Source of the DNA: UBA4732 sp963823075
GTDB taxonomy: Bacteria > Planctomycetota > Planctomycetia > Gemmatales > Gemmataceae
Assembly (NCBI GenBank): GCA_963823075.1
Contig: CAWGKE010000001.1
Location: 2,232,001 to 2,296,000 of the forward strand
DNA length: 64,000 bases
Reading direction: 5' to 3'
This document shows, in pieces, positions 1 to 8,920 of the stretch (its first letter is position 1; each line of letters opens with the position of its first letter). A program made the translations under genes and the position numbers. The notes beneath the pieces are model-generated. The model saw only the letters and a list, made by a program, of their open reading frames with translations, did not search any database and was not told the DNA's origin.

Positions 1-273
1 AGCGCGGCGCCGGCCGGCTTCCCCGCCGGCCCCGTCGCCACCAGCAGATCGACGACGCGCGACCGCAGGTCCGCCGGCCCGTCGCGCAGCACCGCACACA
101 GACCGGACACGGCCTCGCTGGCGTCCGGGCCTGCCGCCTCCAGTACGCTCAGTAACCGCTCCCGCACGGCCGGCCCCGCGGTCTTGAGGGCGTCGCCGAG
201 GGCGCGGACGCCCGCTTGGTCCAGCCGTGCGGCCTTCAGCGCGTCCTCCGCCGCCTGGCGGACCGCCGCGTCC
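1..273 (-). pseudogene. HEAT-repeat tail, cut off from the WD40/HEAT gene
   Basis: Read on the minus strand, this stretch encodes an open HEAT-repeat segment with helix pairs such as AVRQAAEDALKAARLD and AVRERLLSVLEAAG. The repeats match those at the C-terminal end of the WD40/HEAT gene at 1666-4926. It is therefore inferred to be the downstream part of the same gene, separated by the insertion sequence and the MITE. It has no start of its own and runs off the window. Removing both insertions on paper leaves a TAA and a one-base frame difference at the junction, so simple excision would not restore one frame unless a base is misread. Confidence 0.7.
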
Positions 274-276
274 TTA

Positions 277-1584
277 GGACGCCCGAAAGAACAACTTGAG
301 CAAGTTTTTCTGAGTTCGTAGTCTGTGAGGATGCACGATGCAACCATCCTCCAAGGACTGCGGACCAAGTATGGAACTCTTCAGCCGATCATGGACGAGC
401 GTCTCCGTCGCCAGTGGGCTGCCACGGAAGCTCTCGCCCTGGGCTGGGGTGGCGTCTCGGCGGTTGCCAGCGCCACCGGGCTGTCGCGCAATACCATTGC
501 CGCCGGCATTGCGGAGATCGGCGAGCGGTCGCGGCAGACCACGCCCGTTCCTCCCAGCCCGCGGGTGCGGCGACCGGGCGGCGGGCGCAAACCGCTGACC
601 GAGACCGACCCCGGTCTGGCAGAGGCGCTGGAGGCCTTGGTCGAGCCGGTGACGCGGGGGCACCCCGAATCGCCCTTGCGCTGGACGTGCAAGAGCACAG
701 CGAAGCTGGCCGAGGAGTTGCACCGGCAGGGGCACGCGGTCAGCGACCGAACCGTGGCCAAGCTGCTGTACGAGGCGGGCTACAGCCTCCAGTCCAACCG
801 CAAGACCCGTGAGGGGTCGGCGCACCCGGATCGCAACGCCCAGTTCGAGTACATCAACGACCGGGTGCGGCTGTTCCAGTGCCAGGGGCAGCCGGTGGTG
901 TCGGTGGACACCAAGAAGAAGGAATTGGTCGGGGATTTCAAGAACGGCGGCCGGGAGTGGCGGCCCAAAGGCCAGCCGCAAGAGGTCCGGGTCCACGACT
1001 TCCAAGATCCGGCTCTGGGCAAGGCGATTCCCTACGGGGTCTACGACCTGACCCACAACCAGGGTTGGGTGAGCGTGGGCATCGACCACGACACGGCGCG
1101 GTTCGCGGCCGAGACGCTGCGGCGCTGGTGGGCAGGGATGGGCGCCAAGAGGTTCCCACGCGCCCGGAAGTTGCTGATCACGGCGGACGGCGGGGGGAGC
1201 AACGGCAGTCGGTCGCGGCTGTGGAAGATGGCGTTGCAAGGGCTGGCCGACGCCGTCGGGCTGCCGCTGAGCGTGAGCCACCTGCCGCCGGGGACGAGCA
1301 AGTGGAACAAGATCGAACACCGGCTGTTCTGCCACATCACGCAGAACTGGCGGGGACGACCGCTGGTGAGCCATGAGGTGATCGTAAGCCTGATTGCCCA
1401 TACCACCACCGAAGCGGGACTCGAAGTTCAGGCGGCGCTGGACACCAACTGCTATGAGACAGGAGCCAAGGTGAGTGACGAAGAGATGGCATCCCTTCAG
1501 ATCACCAAGGCCGACTTCCACGGCGATTGGAACTACACCATTGCGCCCAACTGACACTTGCTCAAGTTATTGTTTCGGGCGTCC
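277..1584 (+). mobile_element. ISAzo13-type insertion sequence, complete, 1308 bp
   Basis: Terminal inverted repeats of about 29 bp are visible: the left end begins GGACGCCCGAAAGAACAACT and the right end, reverse-complemented, begins GGACGCCCGAAACAATAACT. The element is flanked on both sides by TTA (274-276 and 1585-1587), read as a 3-bp target duplication. It carries one intact transposase. It sits directly against the MITE at 1588-1665, so it used the TTA at the MITE boundary as its target. It looks recent, with an open transposase and well-matched ends. Confidence 0.85.
331..1554 (+). CDS. ISAzo13 family transposase
   Basis: This is an intact DDE transposase of about 407 residues. A helix-turn-helix region lies near residues 40-60 (GLSRNTIAAGIAEIGE). 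The catalytic core shows the likely acidic triad as D in VVSVDTKKKELVGDF (about 193), D in LLITADGGGSNG (about 286) and E in KWNKIEHRLF (about 329). The overall pattern (LTETDPGLAEALE, KSTAKLAEEL, HNQGWVSVGIDHDTA) is that of the ISAzo13 family. GTG at 325 is an alternative in-frame start; ATG at 331 is preferred by codon type. It lies entirely inside the terminal inverted repeats. Confidence 0.88.
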   Translation: MHDATILQGLRTKYGTLQPIMDERLRRQWAATEALALGWGGVSAVASATGLSRNTIAAGIAEIGERSRQTTPVPPSPRVRRPGGGRKPLTETDPGLAEALEALVEPVTRGHPESPLRWTCKSTAKLAEELHRQGHAVSDRTVAKLLYEAGYSLQSNRKTREGSAHPDRNAQFEYINDRVRLFQCQGQPVVSVDTKKKELVGDFKNGGREWRPKGQPQEVRVHDFQDPALGKAIPYGVYDLTHNQGWVSVGIDHDTARFAAETLRRWWAGMGAKRFPRARKLLITADGGGSNGSRSRLWKMALQGLADAVGLPLSVSHLPPGTSKWNKIEHRLFCHITQNWRGRPLVSHEVIVSLIAHTTTEAGLEVQAALDTNCYETGAKVSDEEMASLQITKADFHGDWNYTIAPN

Positions 1585-1587
1585 TTA

Positions 1588-1665
1588 GAGCCTATCCCAA
1601 AACCGTCGAAACATCACCAATTTGACGAGAATCGTCATGATCGACGGTGGTTTTGGGATAGGCTT
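1588..1665 (+). mobile_element. 78-bp MITE, copy 1
   Basis: A short non-coding element with imperfect terminal inverted repeats built on GCCTATCCCAAAACC, flanked by TTA on both sides (1585-1587 and 1666-1668). It is identical, base for base and inverted, to the element at 15702-15779. The small size, inverted ends and TNA-type duplication suggest mobilisation in trans by an IS5-group transposase; that is inference. The right-hand TTA supplies the stop codon of the WD40/HEAT reading frame. Confidence 0.85.
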
Positions 1666-4600
1666 TTATGGCCCAGCGCGGATCAGGCCCGGCAACGCGC
1701 CGCGGCCGGGGCCGGCCCGAATCAGCGCCTTGAGCGCCTCGGGCGGCATGGCCGGGTCGGCGTCGTCCAAAGCCTTCGTGAACGCCGCGACGCAGGCCGC
1801 GTCGTCCGGGGCAGCGGTTCGCAACGCGCGGAGGGCGGCCAGTCGCAGGTCGATCCGCGAATCCCGCGCCAACATCTCCACCAGGCGCGAGGCGGCGCCG
1901 CGCGCGTCCGGCCCCAGCGCCGTAAGGGCGGCGACGGCATAGCGCCGCACCGCGGGGTCGTCGTCCGTCAGCCGGATTTGAAGCTCCAAAATATCCTCTT
2001 TAGCGGGCGGGCGCAGTCGGGTGAGAGCGTCCGCGGCGGCCGCGCTCACCGCCGGATCGGGGTCGCGCAGCGCCGGGTAGAGGTCGGCAAAGGCGCGAAC
2101 CTCCGCGTTGGGTCCGATCGCGCCGAGCGCCTTCGCCGCCTTGCAGCGCACGGCGGCGCCGGCGGTTCGGTCCAGCAGCACCCGATACACCGCCAGCGCC
2201 GCCGGCCGGGCGTTCGGTCCCAGCGCCGCCAGGGCGTCGAGAGCGTAGTCGCGGCCTTCGGGGAACGTCGCGTCCCGGACCCGCTCCTCCAGCAGCCCGA
2301 CGTCGGCCCGCGTCGGCGCCCCGATCTTCGGCAGCGTCCGCAGGGCCACGCGGCGGAAGTCGGCGTCGCCGTCCTGCAACCCGCGCAGCAGCAGCGGCAC
2401 GGCCGGCGCCGCCTCCGGGCCGCAATCCGCCAGATCGCGGGCCGCCCGCAGCCGGGCGCCGGGGTCGTCGCCGGCCAGCATCTCCAGCAGCTCCAAGGTC
2501 GGCGCGGGCATGTCCCACGCCTTCAGCACCGCATCGTCGCCGCCGGTGACGGCACGGCGGCCGTCGGCGGAGAACGCCGCGCACCGTACAGGATCTTTAT
2601 GCCCCCCGAAATGGCGCAAGGGCGTACCGTCGGCGGTGCGCCACAGAAATACGGCGCCGTCGTCGCCGGCCGTCAGCACGCGGCCGCCGTCGGGCGAGAA
2701 GACCGCGACGCCGACCGCCTTGGTGTGGCCGGTGAAGCGCCGCACCACCGCGCCGGAGTCCACGTCCCACAACCGCACGTCGAAGTCGCGGCCGCCGCCG
2801 GCCGAGACGGCATACTTGCCGTCCGGCGAGAAGGCCGTCGCCCGGACGATATCCGTGTGGTCGTTGCAGCTGCGCACGAGTCGGCCCCTTTGGAGGTCCC
2901 ACAGGCGAACGGTGTGGTCGGCGCCGCCGGACAGGGCATAACGGCCGTCGGGCGCGATTGCGACGCAGTTCACCGCGCCGACGTGGCCCTTCAACGGAGG
3001 AAGCAGCTCGCTCGTATCCACTTCCCAGGCGAGGATCGTCCCGTCGGCCCCGCCCGACGCGACGCGGCTTCCGTCTGGGGCGAAGGCGAGGCAGCGGATC
3101 GTCGCCATGTGGCCGGTCAGCGCATGCACTTCACGAGCCTCGTGCAGGTCCCACAGGTGGACGACGTGGTCGGTGAAGGCGGCGACGGCGGCGTAGCGGC
3201 CGTCGCGCGAGAAGGCGGCCGCGGCGACGCCGCCCGGGAACCCATGCAATCGTTGGATTTCGCGGCCGCCGCCGTCCCACCGATGGATGGCGTTGTCCGA
3301 GGCGACGACCGCCCTGCCGTCCCGCAACTCGACGCCGCCGCTCGCGGTAAGCAGACGGCCGTCGGCGACGAAGGCGGCGGCCAGGACGGGCGACGTATGG
3401 CCCACGAACGGCGGCCCCGGCGGCGCGTCCTCCCAGGCGATGGCTGTGGGCGGGTCCGGCGCCGGCGGATCGGCGGCCGGCCCGCTCACGCCTTCTCCCG
3501 GCAGAACGAGCGCGATCGTCGCGCCGAGCACGGCGACCGCCAGCATCAGCAGACCGCCGGCGACCGCCCACATCCAGCGACCCGGAGCGGCGAGCCGGGT
3601 CGCGTCAGCGCCCGGAGTCCCCAGCGCGGCGGTCGCGTCCGGCAGCGGGACTTGCAGCAGTTCCGGCGCGACGTGTGCGTCTGCCCTGAGATTAGCCGGA
3701 TCGCCGATGGGATCCGCTTGCCGCTCCCCCACGGCGAGAAAGACCTCGACGATGAAATGCTGGCCGCCGTTGGCCGTGACATGCACCTCGGCCGTCAGAC
3801 GCTCCCCCGGTTGATCGGGCACGGCGGCGACGCGCAGCGGAACGCGGGCCGCGCGCGCGTTGAGGACGGCGGGACCGGCGCTCAGCCACGGGGCGAAGCT
3901 CTGAGCGTGGGCGAAGACGGGCCGCGGGTCGATCGCTTCCAGGGTGAGAACAGCTTCCAGCGCGGCGCCGGGCGCCCCAGCCAGGTTGAAGGTCTGCCGG
4001 TCGATCTCGACGCGCGGCGGGGCGGACAGGCCGAGCGCCTCAAAAAACTGTTGCACCGCCGCTACGCCGGTAGCCGGCGGCCCCTCGACGGGGTAGGTCC
4101 AGCCGTTGGCCTTGTACCACGCCGCGACGGCGCCGCTCTCGAAGCAAGGGGCCGCCTGCTGCGGCGCCGCCTTCGCCTTCGCTGCCAGTTCCTTCGGCGA
4201 ATACGATCCTGCCAGTTCGCCCTCCGTAAAGGGGATGACCGGCGTTTCGAGGCGAACTGCGACGCAGGCGGGGCCGCCCGTGGAGCCGATGAAGAGGCGG
4301 CCCTCCGGCTGCGGCCCGGCGCGGAGTCGATCACCGACGACCCGCACCGTCAGCCGGACCTCGTCATGGCACTGAAAGACCTTCCGCGCGACGGCGGCCT
4401 CGTCGCCGACCGCCAGCCAGTCGGCGCCGCCGCAGGTGACCCAGCCGGTCAGCAGGCCCATCCCCTCGTTTTTCAGGCACAGATCGAAGCGCCGATCCAA
4501 GCCGGGCAGCACCTGGCCGAGGTTGAAGTCCTGCGGCCGGACCCCGAGGCGGGGCGGCATCCGGGCGTCGCCGGGCAGCTGGCGCAGCAGCCGGTCGAGG

Positions 4601-4926
4601 CCAACGTTGGGGTCCGACTCGGCGGCGCAGCGCCGGGCGACGGCCGCCAGGTCGGGTCGGCCGACGCCGTCGAGGAAGCTCTCCAGCGAACCGTCGCGGA
4701 GCAGCTCCCACGCCTCGTCCCACTCCGCTTCGCAGGCCAGGATCAGCTCGTCGAAGTTGCGGCAGGGCCGGCCGGAGATGAACACGAATGGAAACGGGAA
4801 CGGCGCCGCCCCCACCGAGACGGTCGCCGCGGCCGGACCCGGACCGTCGAGGACGGCCCCGTCGAACCAGCAATAGAGCGCCTCGTCGGGACAGACCTGC
4901 ACACAGCGGGGACAGCGTTGGGGCAT
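1666..4926 (-). CDS. membrane-anchored zinc-ribbon, WD40 and HEAT repeat protein (3' end interrupted)
   Basis: A 1086-residue planctomycete-style scaffold protein. Residues 1-25 hold a short Cys-rich ribbon (CPRCVQVCPDEALYC). About 25-445 is a poorly characterised soluble part. A single membrane segment lies near 452-476 (WMWAVAGGLLMLAVAVLG). WD40 repeats run from about 510 to 803, with repeated motifs such as VAFSPDG, VRLWDL and ILAWEVD. HEAT/ARM-like helices run from about 815 to the end. The stop codon is made by the MITE target duplication, and more HEAT coding lies at 1-273, so the original protein was longer. No catalytic motif is visible; a protein-interaction role is inferred. Confidence 0.8.
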   Translation of the reverse strand: MPQRCPRCVQVCPDEALYCWFDGAVLDGPGPAAATVSVGAAPFPFPFVFISGRPCRNFDELILACEAEWDEAWELLRDGSLESFLDGVGRPDLAAVARRCAAESDPNVGLDRLLRQLPGDARMPPRLGVRPQDFNLGQVLPGLDRRFDLCLKNEGMGLLTGWVTCGGADWLAVGDEAAVARKVFQCHDEVRLTVRVVGDRLRAGPQPEGRLFIGSTGGPACVAVRLETPVIPFTEGELAGSYSPKELAAKAKAAPQQAAPCFESGAVAAWYKANGWTYPVEGPPATGVAAVQQFFEALGLSAPPRVEIDRQTFNLAGAPGAALEAVLTLEAIDPRPVFAHAQSFAPWLSAGPAVLNARAARVPLRVAAVPDQPGERLTAEVHVTANGGQHFIVEVFLAVGERQADPIGDPANLRADAHVAPELLQVPLPDATAALGTPGADATRLAAPGRWMWAVAGGLLMLAVAVLGATIALVLPGEGVSGPAADPPAPDPPTAIAWEDAPPGPPFVGHTSPVLAAAFVADGRLLTASGGVELRDGRAVVASDNAIHRWDGGGREIQRLHGFPGGVAAAAFSRDGRYAAVAAFTDHVVHLWDLHEAREVHALTGHMATIRCLAFAPDGSRVASGGADGTILAWEVDTSELLPPLKGHVGAVNCVAIAPDGRYALSGGADHTVRLWDLQRGRLVRSCNDHTDIVRATAFSPDGKYAVSAGGGRDFDVRLWDVDSGAVVRRFTGHTKAVGVAVFSPDGGRVLTAGDDGAVFLWRTADGTPLRHFGGHKDPVRCAAFSADGRRAVTGGDDAVLKAWDMPAPTLELLEMLAGDDPGARLRAARDLADCGPEAAPAVPLLLRGLQDGDADFRRVALRTLPKIGAPTRADVGLLEERVRDATFPEGRDYALDALAALGPNARPAALAVYRVLLDRTAGAAVRCKAAKALGAIGPNAEVRAFADLYPALRDPDPAVSAAAADALTRLRPPAKEDILELQIRLTDDDPAVRRYAVAALTALGPDARGAASRLVEMLARDSRIDLRLAALRALRTAAPDDAACVAAFTKALDDADPAMPPEALKALIRAGPGRGALPGLIRAGP

Positions 4927-5362
4927 GGCAAAACCGCAATCCGCCCGGCCGGACGCGGGGGAGCCGTTCCCCCGCGGCGCGGCCGCCGCATGGGGTTATT
5001 CTAACGGCGGCGACGGGGATTTCGGAGAAAAATCGGGAGAGGCCAGACGAGCAGACGGGCAGGCATGAATCATGCGGGGCGCCTGTTCCTTTTCCGCGCC
5101 CAAGAGAAATCGGACGGATCGGGCCGACTCTCCGTGGCGACGTCGGGAGTTCGACGGAGCCGTGTTGCAATACTTCTTATAACATCTCAATAGAATTTGT
5201 ATCTGCCGAGGATGCGTCGGGCCTAACTTGATTCCTTTCCAAAGGCGCTTACGATTTCCTCCGAGTGGCGGACCCCGGATTCCCCGTGTTTAGGAAAGCT
5301 GAGGCTGGCGACGGCTGGACCAGCTTTCGGCGGGCGCGGCCCTGACCGGCAGGTTTGCTTTC
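4927..5362. other. intergenic region without recognisable genes
   Basis: The 436 bases between the divergent WD40/HEAT and Sir2-like genes hold no convincing reading frame. Around 5163-5230 the sequence becomes clearly more AT-rich than its surroundings (for example TTCTTATAACATCTCAATAG), which would suit a promoter, but no clean -35/-10 pair can be assigned. Confidence 0.4.
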
Positions 5363-6457
5363 ATGCTCGAACTGCCTCACCAACGCTCCTGGACCGTTTC
5401 GTCCACCCGGCGAGCGAGTTCGGAGCAGCCCGCGTTCTTCGCCAGGCGGGACTTCGAGTCGTTCGCCCACGTCTTCCGCTGTTCCAGCCGCGTGTTTGCG
5501 GTCCTCGGTCGCCTTCACCTCGCATTCGCTGGCCGCATTCTCTTGCGAGACTTCCTGGCGACGCTCTCCTGCGTGCGCCGCGGCCAGGAAATCCGTTCCG
5601 TCGTGGCCGCGCTGCTTGCGTCCATTGAACGCGCCGGGTGGGAAAGGGTCGGCGGCGCCGGACCCGAGACGGTCTTTAGGTCGCACGGGTTTGAATTGTC
5701 CGTGTACACGGCGGTCCTGCCGACGGGGAATGAGGCCGTACACGTCTTCCTGGGGTACGGAAGCACGGAACTTTGTCGGACGCAATACCTCGACCGCCTG
5801 TTTCCCCACCATGCCGGGCGGATCGTTCCGACCGATCCTTCCCGGGGCCTGACCGCAGCGCCGCCGCGGACGCCACGCATCATTCGGAGCGCGGACCTGG
5901 CCCGGCGGCTCCGGGACGAGTCCTGTACCGCACTCACCGGCGCGGGCGTCTCGACCGCCAGCGGCATCCGCCCTTTCACGGGTCGCGGCTCCCTGGATAC
6001 GTGTTTTCGACTCGCGGAGCCATTCCCCGGCTCGGCCTTCGACTGGGTGCTGCACCGGCCCGCGGAGCTTGCCTGCCTCGTCGGCTCGTTCCAGGCGTCC
6101 GTCCTTACGGCCCGACCGAACCGCGCCCACCTTGCCCTCGTGGAGTTGGAACGCCGCGGCGTCGTGCAACAGGTCCTCACTTCCAATTTTGACGATCTGC
6201 ACCAGGCGGCGGGGAGCGTTTGTGTCAAGGAGATCGGCAAGGGCGATGACCGCGTGGCTGGCTTGCGGGGGCGGTCGCTGCTGGCGATCGGGGTTTCCCA
6301 CGATGAACATGGTTTGGTAGGGGCGGCGCGCGCCTCGGGAATGGGCGTCGTCGTCGTCGGCCCGCAAGTCCCCGAGTTCGTTTGCGAATCCGATCTGTAT
6401 CTGCCGGGCCGGGCCGAGTTCGTGCTGCCGGAAGTGGTCGAGCTGCTTGGGCCGTAA
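5363..6457 (+). CDS. Sir2-like protein lacking the zinc module
   Basis: The C-terminal half carries NAD-binding sirtuin motifs: GAGVSTASG at about 183-191 with PFTGRG just after, and TSNFDDLHQAAG at about 263-274, equivalent to the TQNxDxLHxxAG motif. The usual four-Cys zinc ribbon between this motif and the final Rossmann strands is absent, and the segment normally bearing the catalytic His reads VKEIGKG. About 170 N-terminal residues match nothing I recognise, and the start is uncertain because alternative starts are scarce. It may be a divergent deacylase, an NAD-binding or NADase protein, or inactive; the sequence does not decide. It stands alone between genes of other function. Confidence 0.65.
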   Translation: MLELPHQRSWTVSSTRRASSEQPAFFARRDFESFAHVFRCSSRVFAVLGRLHLAFAGRILLRDFLATLSCVRRGQEIRSVVAALLASIERAGWERVGGAGPETVFRSHGFELSVYTAVLPTGNEAVHVFLGYGSTELCRTQYLDRLFPHHAGRIVPTDPSRGLTAAPPRTPRIIRSADLARRLRDESCTALTGAGVSTASGIRPFTGRGSLDTCFRLAEPFPGSAFDWVLHRPAELACLVGSFQASVLTARPNRAHLALVELERRGVVQQVLTSNFDDLHQAAGSVCVKEIGKGDDRVAGLRGRSLLAIGVSHDEHGLVGAARASGMGVVVVGPQVPEFVCESDLYLPGRAEFVLPEVVELLGP

Positions 6458-6721
6458 GCCGCGCCAGAGACTCGCGGCGAGAGCTTTCTGCATTCGGCTC
6501 AGCACACGGCCGGCGGCGGCCCGGACGGGTTCTCGGTCTGCGGCGACTATGCCGCCAAGCTGCAAGCCAGGTGGGAACAGCGGCACGAAGGCGCACCGCG
6601 CATCCTTGCGCGCCGCCGCGTCTCCCGCCCGTCCGTCGCCACCCGGTATTGGCAAGCTGCATCGCTTCGGAGTAGGATTTCCGCTGCCATAACCTCGCCG
6701 ACGGACGGAAAGGATTCTGTC

Positions 6722-7999
6722 ATGCACCTCTGCCACTTCGAGGACCGTAGCGTCGCCGAGCTGGAGCCGCTCGCCCTGACCCGGCCCGTCTTCGACCTGC
6801 TGTGCGGCCTATTGTCCCTCGCCGACAAGCAGGCCGGCCATTTCCAGGCATCGGCACGCGCCGCCGTCGTCCGGCCGCACCTGGCCGAGACGACCCGCCG
6901 GAACACGCCGGGTCTCGCCGTCAACGACCTCGCCGACCTCGGTTCGGGACTTGTGACCGTCGTCAACGGCCGCTGGCTGCCGCCGGCCGGCGTCGCCGCC
7001 GACCTGTCCGGCCCGTGCGTCGGCCTCGTCGGCGACGAGCCTGCCTGGGCCGTGGTGGACGCGGCAAGCTTCATCGCCCGCACGCCGGACGCCGTCGAAG
7101 AACAGATGGAGCAGTGGAAGGCGACGCTGCCGTGCCGCGAGGCGGGCGGGCGCCTGTTCGGCCGGCTCTGGGAGATTGTCGCCCACAACGCCGACCAGAT
7201 CATCGCCGACGCGGAGGCCCTGAACCCCAAATCCGGCGGCGCCACGCCGGCTGTACTGCCGGCGATCATCGGCCCGCGGAAACGGCTGCACGTCCACCGC
7301 TCCGCGCGCATCGACCCGTTCGTCGCCGCCGACCTGAGCGGCGGCCCGGTGATGATCGGTCCCGACGCCGTGGTGACGGCGTTCACGCGGCTGGAAGGGC
7401 CGTGCGCGATCGGCCCGCGCAGCCATGTCCACGGCGCCAAGATTCGGGCCGGCACGACCATCGGCCCCGACTGCCGCATCGGCGGCGAAGTCGAGGCCAG
7501 CATCGTCCAGGGCCGCTCCAACAAGGTCCACGACGGCTTCCTCGGCCACGCCTACCTCGGCGAATGGGTCAACCTCGGCGCCGGCACGCACAACAGCGAC
7601 CTGCGCAACGACTACGGCGAGGCGTCGGTGTTCGTCAACGGCCGGCTGGTGCGAACCGGCCAGGCGAAAGTCGGCTGCTTCCTCGGCGACCACACCAAGA
7701 CGGCGATCGGCGTGCTGCTCAACACCGGCACGAGCGCCGGCCCGTTCTGCAACCTGCTGCCCGGCGGCCTCTTGCCGCGCCGCCTGCCGTCGTTCGTCCG
7801 CTGCGGCGACGGCCGTATATCCGGCAATGACGATCTGGAATCGCTGCTGACCACGGCGGCGAAGGTGATGGCCCGCCGCGGTTGCGAGTTGACGCCGGCG
7901 CAGGCGGCGCTCTACCGGGCGGTGTTCGAGCAGACGGCATCGGATCGGCGGGCCGCCCTGATCGACGCCGAACGGCGGGCGCTGCGGCGGAGCGCGTGA
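6722..7999 (+). CDS. GlmU-like bifunctional sugar nucleotidyltransferase/acyltransferase
   Basis: A 425-residue protein of the alternative GlmU type. The N-terminal half (about 1-185) resembles the NTP_transf_4 nucleotidyltransferase domain but is diverged. From about 190 the protein is a left-handed beta helix of hexapeptide repeats (IGPDAVV, IGPRSHVHGAKI, IGPDCRIGGEVE). This is followed by the acyltransferase-like HAYLGEWVNLGAGTHNSDLRN and LGDHTKTAIG. The likely role is making UDP-N-acetylglucosamine or a related nucleotide sugar from glucosamine 1-phosphate. The start has a good ribosome site (GGAAAGGA, about 9 bases upstream). The gene is convergent with the next one, with 8 bases between stops. 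Confidence 0.75.
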   Translation: MHLCHFEDRSVAELEPLALTRPVFDLLCGLLSLADKQAGHFQASARAAVVRPHLAETTRRNTPGLAVNDLADLGSGLVTVVNGRWLPPAGVAADLSGPCVGLVGDEPAWAVVDAASFIARTPDAVEEQMEQWKATLPCREAGGRLFGRLWEIVAHNADQIIADAEALNPKSGGATPAVLPAIIGPRKRLHVHRSARIDPFVAADLSGGPVMIGPDAVVTAFTRLEGPCAIGPRSHVHGAKIRAGTTIGPDCRIGGEVEASIVQGRSNKVHDGFLGHAYLGEWVNLGAGTHNSDLRNDYGEASVFVNGRLVRTGQAKVGCFLGDHTKTAIGVLLNTGTSAGPFCNLLPGGLLPRRLPSFVRCGDGRISGNDDLESLLTTAAKVMARRGCELTPAQAALYRAVFEQTASDRRAALIDAERRALRRSA

Positions 8000-8007
8000 A
8001 GAGCGGC

Positions 8008-8738
8008 TTACGGCAGCGGGTCCGGCGTCCAGCGCGCGGGCGGCAGCCAGTCGTCCAGGCACAGGTGGGCGTCGAGGAACGGGTTGTTCGACCGCCCGAA
8101 AAACAGGTCGCGCGGGTAGGTGGCGGACGGCCGGGTGTCGGCCGCCTCGCGCAGGCCCGCATAGACGCACGCCTCCATCACCATCTCGGAGCACCAGTAG
8201 CTCACCCGGTCGGGTCCGTGGACTTTGCCGAGGAAGCAGGTGCGAAGAGGGCCGCGCGTGGCGAGGTGCGTGCCCTGGGCCAGCATCCGCCACAGCGCGA
8301 ACCGCTTGCCCTCCTGCATCTCGGCGAACGCCGTCAGTGCGGCCGACTGCTCGGGCGTCAGCGGCACGCGCCGCCGCCGCACCCAGACGCGGTCGCCCTT
8401 TTCGACGTGTTCGCGCATGTGGGCGGCGGGGTCGAGTACCTCGATCTTCAGCGAGTTGAAGGGGCCGGCCTGCAAGAGCGCAACGCGGCCGTCCGACCGG
8501 GCGAACAGGATGCCCGAATGCTGCAAGCCCTGGCTGCCCACCCACCAGTGACCGACTCTCGACCAGAGCGCCTGGTCGGAGGCCAGGAAAATGTCGCCAG
8601 GCTGCGGGTTGTAGGGTTCGGTGGGGGCGCAGGCGCGTCATCGACGCAAAACGCGGGCTGACAGAGGTAAGAACTGCACCGCGCCGGCTCGTCGCACGGG
8701 ACGGCGCCGGTCGCCAAGAGGAGTATCAGGCCGCTCAT
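8008..8738 (-). CDS. secreted YiiX-like papain-fold protein, frameshifted
   Basis: Two frames must be joined. The start at 8738 gives a short hydrophobic leader and a Cys-rich stretch (MSGLILLLATGAVPCDEPAR). The conserved body lies one frame away, beginning TEPYNPQPGDIFLASDQ and continuing through GLQHSGILF to SYWCSEMVMEACVYAGL. His in QHSG and Cys in WCSE are the expected pair of permuted papain-like YiiX/Peptidase_C92 proteins. The frame break lies at a run of five G (C on the coding strand) at 8623-8627; one more base would restore the frame. Either the gene is broken or one base was lost in assembly. Substrate unknown. Confidence 0.6.
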
Positions 8739-8830
8739 CCGTGGTGCATCTCAATGGCGTGGACTTCACTCAATTGCTCCATTTTTCTATCCCCCCGTGG
8801 GCGGCCGAAACTTGAATCGTTTTCCGCAAA

Positions 8831-8889
8831 CGCCGGGGCCGCCATACAGAAGGCTGGTTTGCCCCAGCCCCACACGGCGGCCCCGGCGC
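8831..8889 (-). terminator. hairpin between the globin-domain gene and the papain-like gene
   Basis: Arms CGCCGGGGCCGCC (8831-8843) and GGCGGCCCCGGCG (8877-8889) are perfect complements around a 33-base loop, just downstream of the tandem-globin gene on the minus strand. There is no strong T run, so a terminator or mRNA 3'-end stabiliser is inferred from position only. Confidence 0.4.
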
Positions 8890-8920
8890 TCACGACTGGT
8901 CCTGAGGATCGGCGGCCGGT

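Noticed and set aside
1558..5004. Very long plus-strand reading frame opposite the WD40/HEAT gene
   Set aside because: Composition is Arg/Gly/Ala-rich shadow of a GC-rich gene; the minus strand shows clear WD40 and HEAT motifs.
5163..5230. AT-rich stretch considered as a replication origin or attachment site
   Set aside because: No DnaA-box cluster, no direct repeats and no integrase gene nearby.
5249..6736. 495-codon minus-strand frame
   Set aside because: It lies opposite the Sir2-like gene, whose NAD-binding motifs are on the plus strand.
6809..8641. 610-codon minus-strand frame
   Set aside because: Antisense to the GlmU-like gene with hexapeptide repeats; no recognisable motifs of its own.
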